A stretch of DNA of 64,000 nt from Microbulbifer sp. GL-2 (GTDB lineage: Bacteria > Pseudomonadota > Gammaproteobacteria > Pseudomonadales > Cellvibrionaceae), in NCBI RefSeq assembly GCF_007183175.1, contig NZ_AP019807.1, positions 830,001-894,000 of the forward strand. The letters are read 5' to 3'. Positions 63,781 to 64,000 of this stretch are shown here, piece after piece. The translations under genes and the position numbers were made by a program. Under the pieces are notes generated by a model. It saw only the letters and a list, made by a program, of their open reading frames with translations, was not told the DNA's origin and searched no databases. How positions within the stretch are numbered: the first letter of the stretch is position 1; the number at the start of each line of letters is the position of its first letter.

Positions 63781-64000
63781 ATGATAAAAATTCTCCGTGG
63801 TTTTATAACGGTTATTATTGCCAGCTCACTTCTTATCACCTCCTACGCCCAAGCCGAGCCGGGAGATTATAACTTTTGGACAACCTTAAAACACTTATTT
63901 GACCCACCCAATGCGAATGCTCCCGTAACTACCGAACAGACTCGAGGGATGTATCCACTGACAATGGATGACCCCAATTTCAATGATGATTTCGATCCGG
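63781..64000 (+). CDS. Exported protein, 3' end outside the window
   Basis: An incomplete frame of 73 codons runs to the window end without a stop. AAGGGG lies about eight bases before the ATG. A signal peptide (about residues 1-25: basic MIKILRG, hydrophobic core, SYAQA cleavage site) is followed by a hydrophilic, Asp/Asn/Pro-rich mature region (EPGDYNFWTTLKHLFDPPN, MDDPNFNDDFD). The product is probably periplasmic or secreted. I do not recognise the family from this fragment. Confidence 0.7.
   Translation, partial: MIKILRGFITVIIASSLLITSYAQAEPGDYNFWTTLKHLFDPPNANAPVTTEQTRGMYPLTMDDPNFNDDFDP

Noticed and set aside
1..64000. tRNA, rRNA, CRISPR, insertion sequences, prophage or attachment sites
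   Set aside because: Read for by eye on both strands; no transposase or integrase product, no tandem spaced repeats and no tRNA/rRNA-like sequence was recognised. A tRNAscan and repeat search would settle this.

Overview
The window is a stretch of gammaproteobacterial chromosome, moderately GC-rich by eye and densely packed. The organism is probably a marine member of the Pseudomonas/Cellvibrionales side of the class (Microbulbifer-like is my guess). The evidence is gene content and order. From about 13.4 kb to 48 kb the order clpB-pgeF-rluD / bamD / pilSR / minor pilins / ispH-fkpB-lspA-ileS-ribF-murJ / rpsT / proB-obg-rpmA-rplU / ispB follows, from memory, the block PA4542-PA4569 of Pseudomonas aeruginosa. 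The left end (pssA-ilvC-ilvN-ilvB-DUF4124) and the uvrA/MFS/ssb group also match Pseudomonas arrangements. No tRNA, rRNA, CRISPR array, insertion sequence or prophage was seen.

Layout. 0-5.3 kb: phosphatidylserine synthase and the branched-chain amino acid operon ilvBNC, with a long structured leader. 5.3-13.2 kb: accessory genes, namely a secreted alpha/beta hydrolase with a co-transcribed membrane-anchored partner, an AraC regulator, and a two-gene RND efflux pump. 13.4-24.1 kb: clpB with a sigma-32-like promoter, pgeF, rluD, bamD, nadE and the pilS-pilR two-component pair. 24.2-31.4 kb: the minor-pilin operon fimU-pilV-pilW-pilX-pilY1-pilE on the minus strand, with an AlgR-like box upstream and a second, divergent FimT-like pilin. 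31.4-39 kb: ispH-fkpB-lspA-ileS-ribF-murJ. 39.1-43.1 kb: a small membrane protein and the regulatory/OmpA part of a 'proteobacterial dedicated sortase' system (pdsO, pdsR, pdsS), sitting between murJ and rpsT. 43.2-48.1 kb: rpsT, proB, obg, rpmA, rplU, ispB. 48.5-57.2 kb: sugar-nucleotide genes (manB, galU, manC), fabA-fabB, an RmlD-like reductase, ssb and an MFS transporter. 57.3-64 kb: uvrA, an apparently frameshifted membrane protein, the 5-oxoprolinase genes pxpABC, and the start of a secreted protein behind a structured leader.

How the parts connect. The type IV pilus section joins sensor (PilS), sigma-54 activator (PilR) and the pilus-tip complex (PilY1 plus minor pilins). manB, manC and galU supply GDP-mannose and UDP-glucose for surface polysaccharide. 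ileS, lspA, murJ, bamD and ispB serve translation and envelope building.

The most notable locus is the pds group. Its sensor kinase, response regulator and OmpA-like protein are present, but neither the sortase nor its LPXTG target, which normally accompany them, is in the window. Other points worth checking are the hydrolase/anchored-partner pair, a CRP-type palindrome and a near-consensus LexA box in front of ssb, an altered calcium-loop region in PilY1, a likely single-base frameshift near 60.74 kb, and an unidentified structured leader near 63.7 kb.
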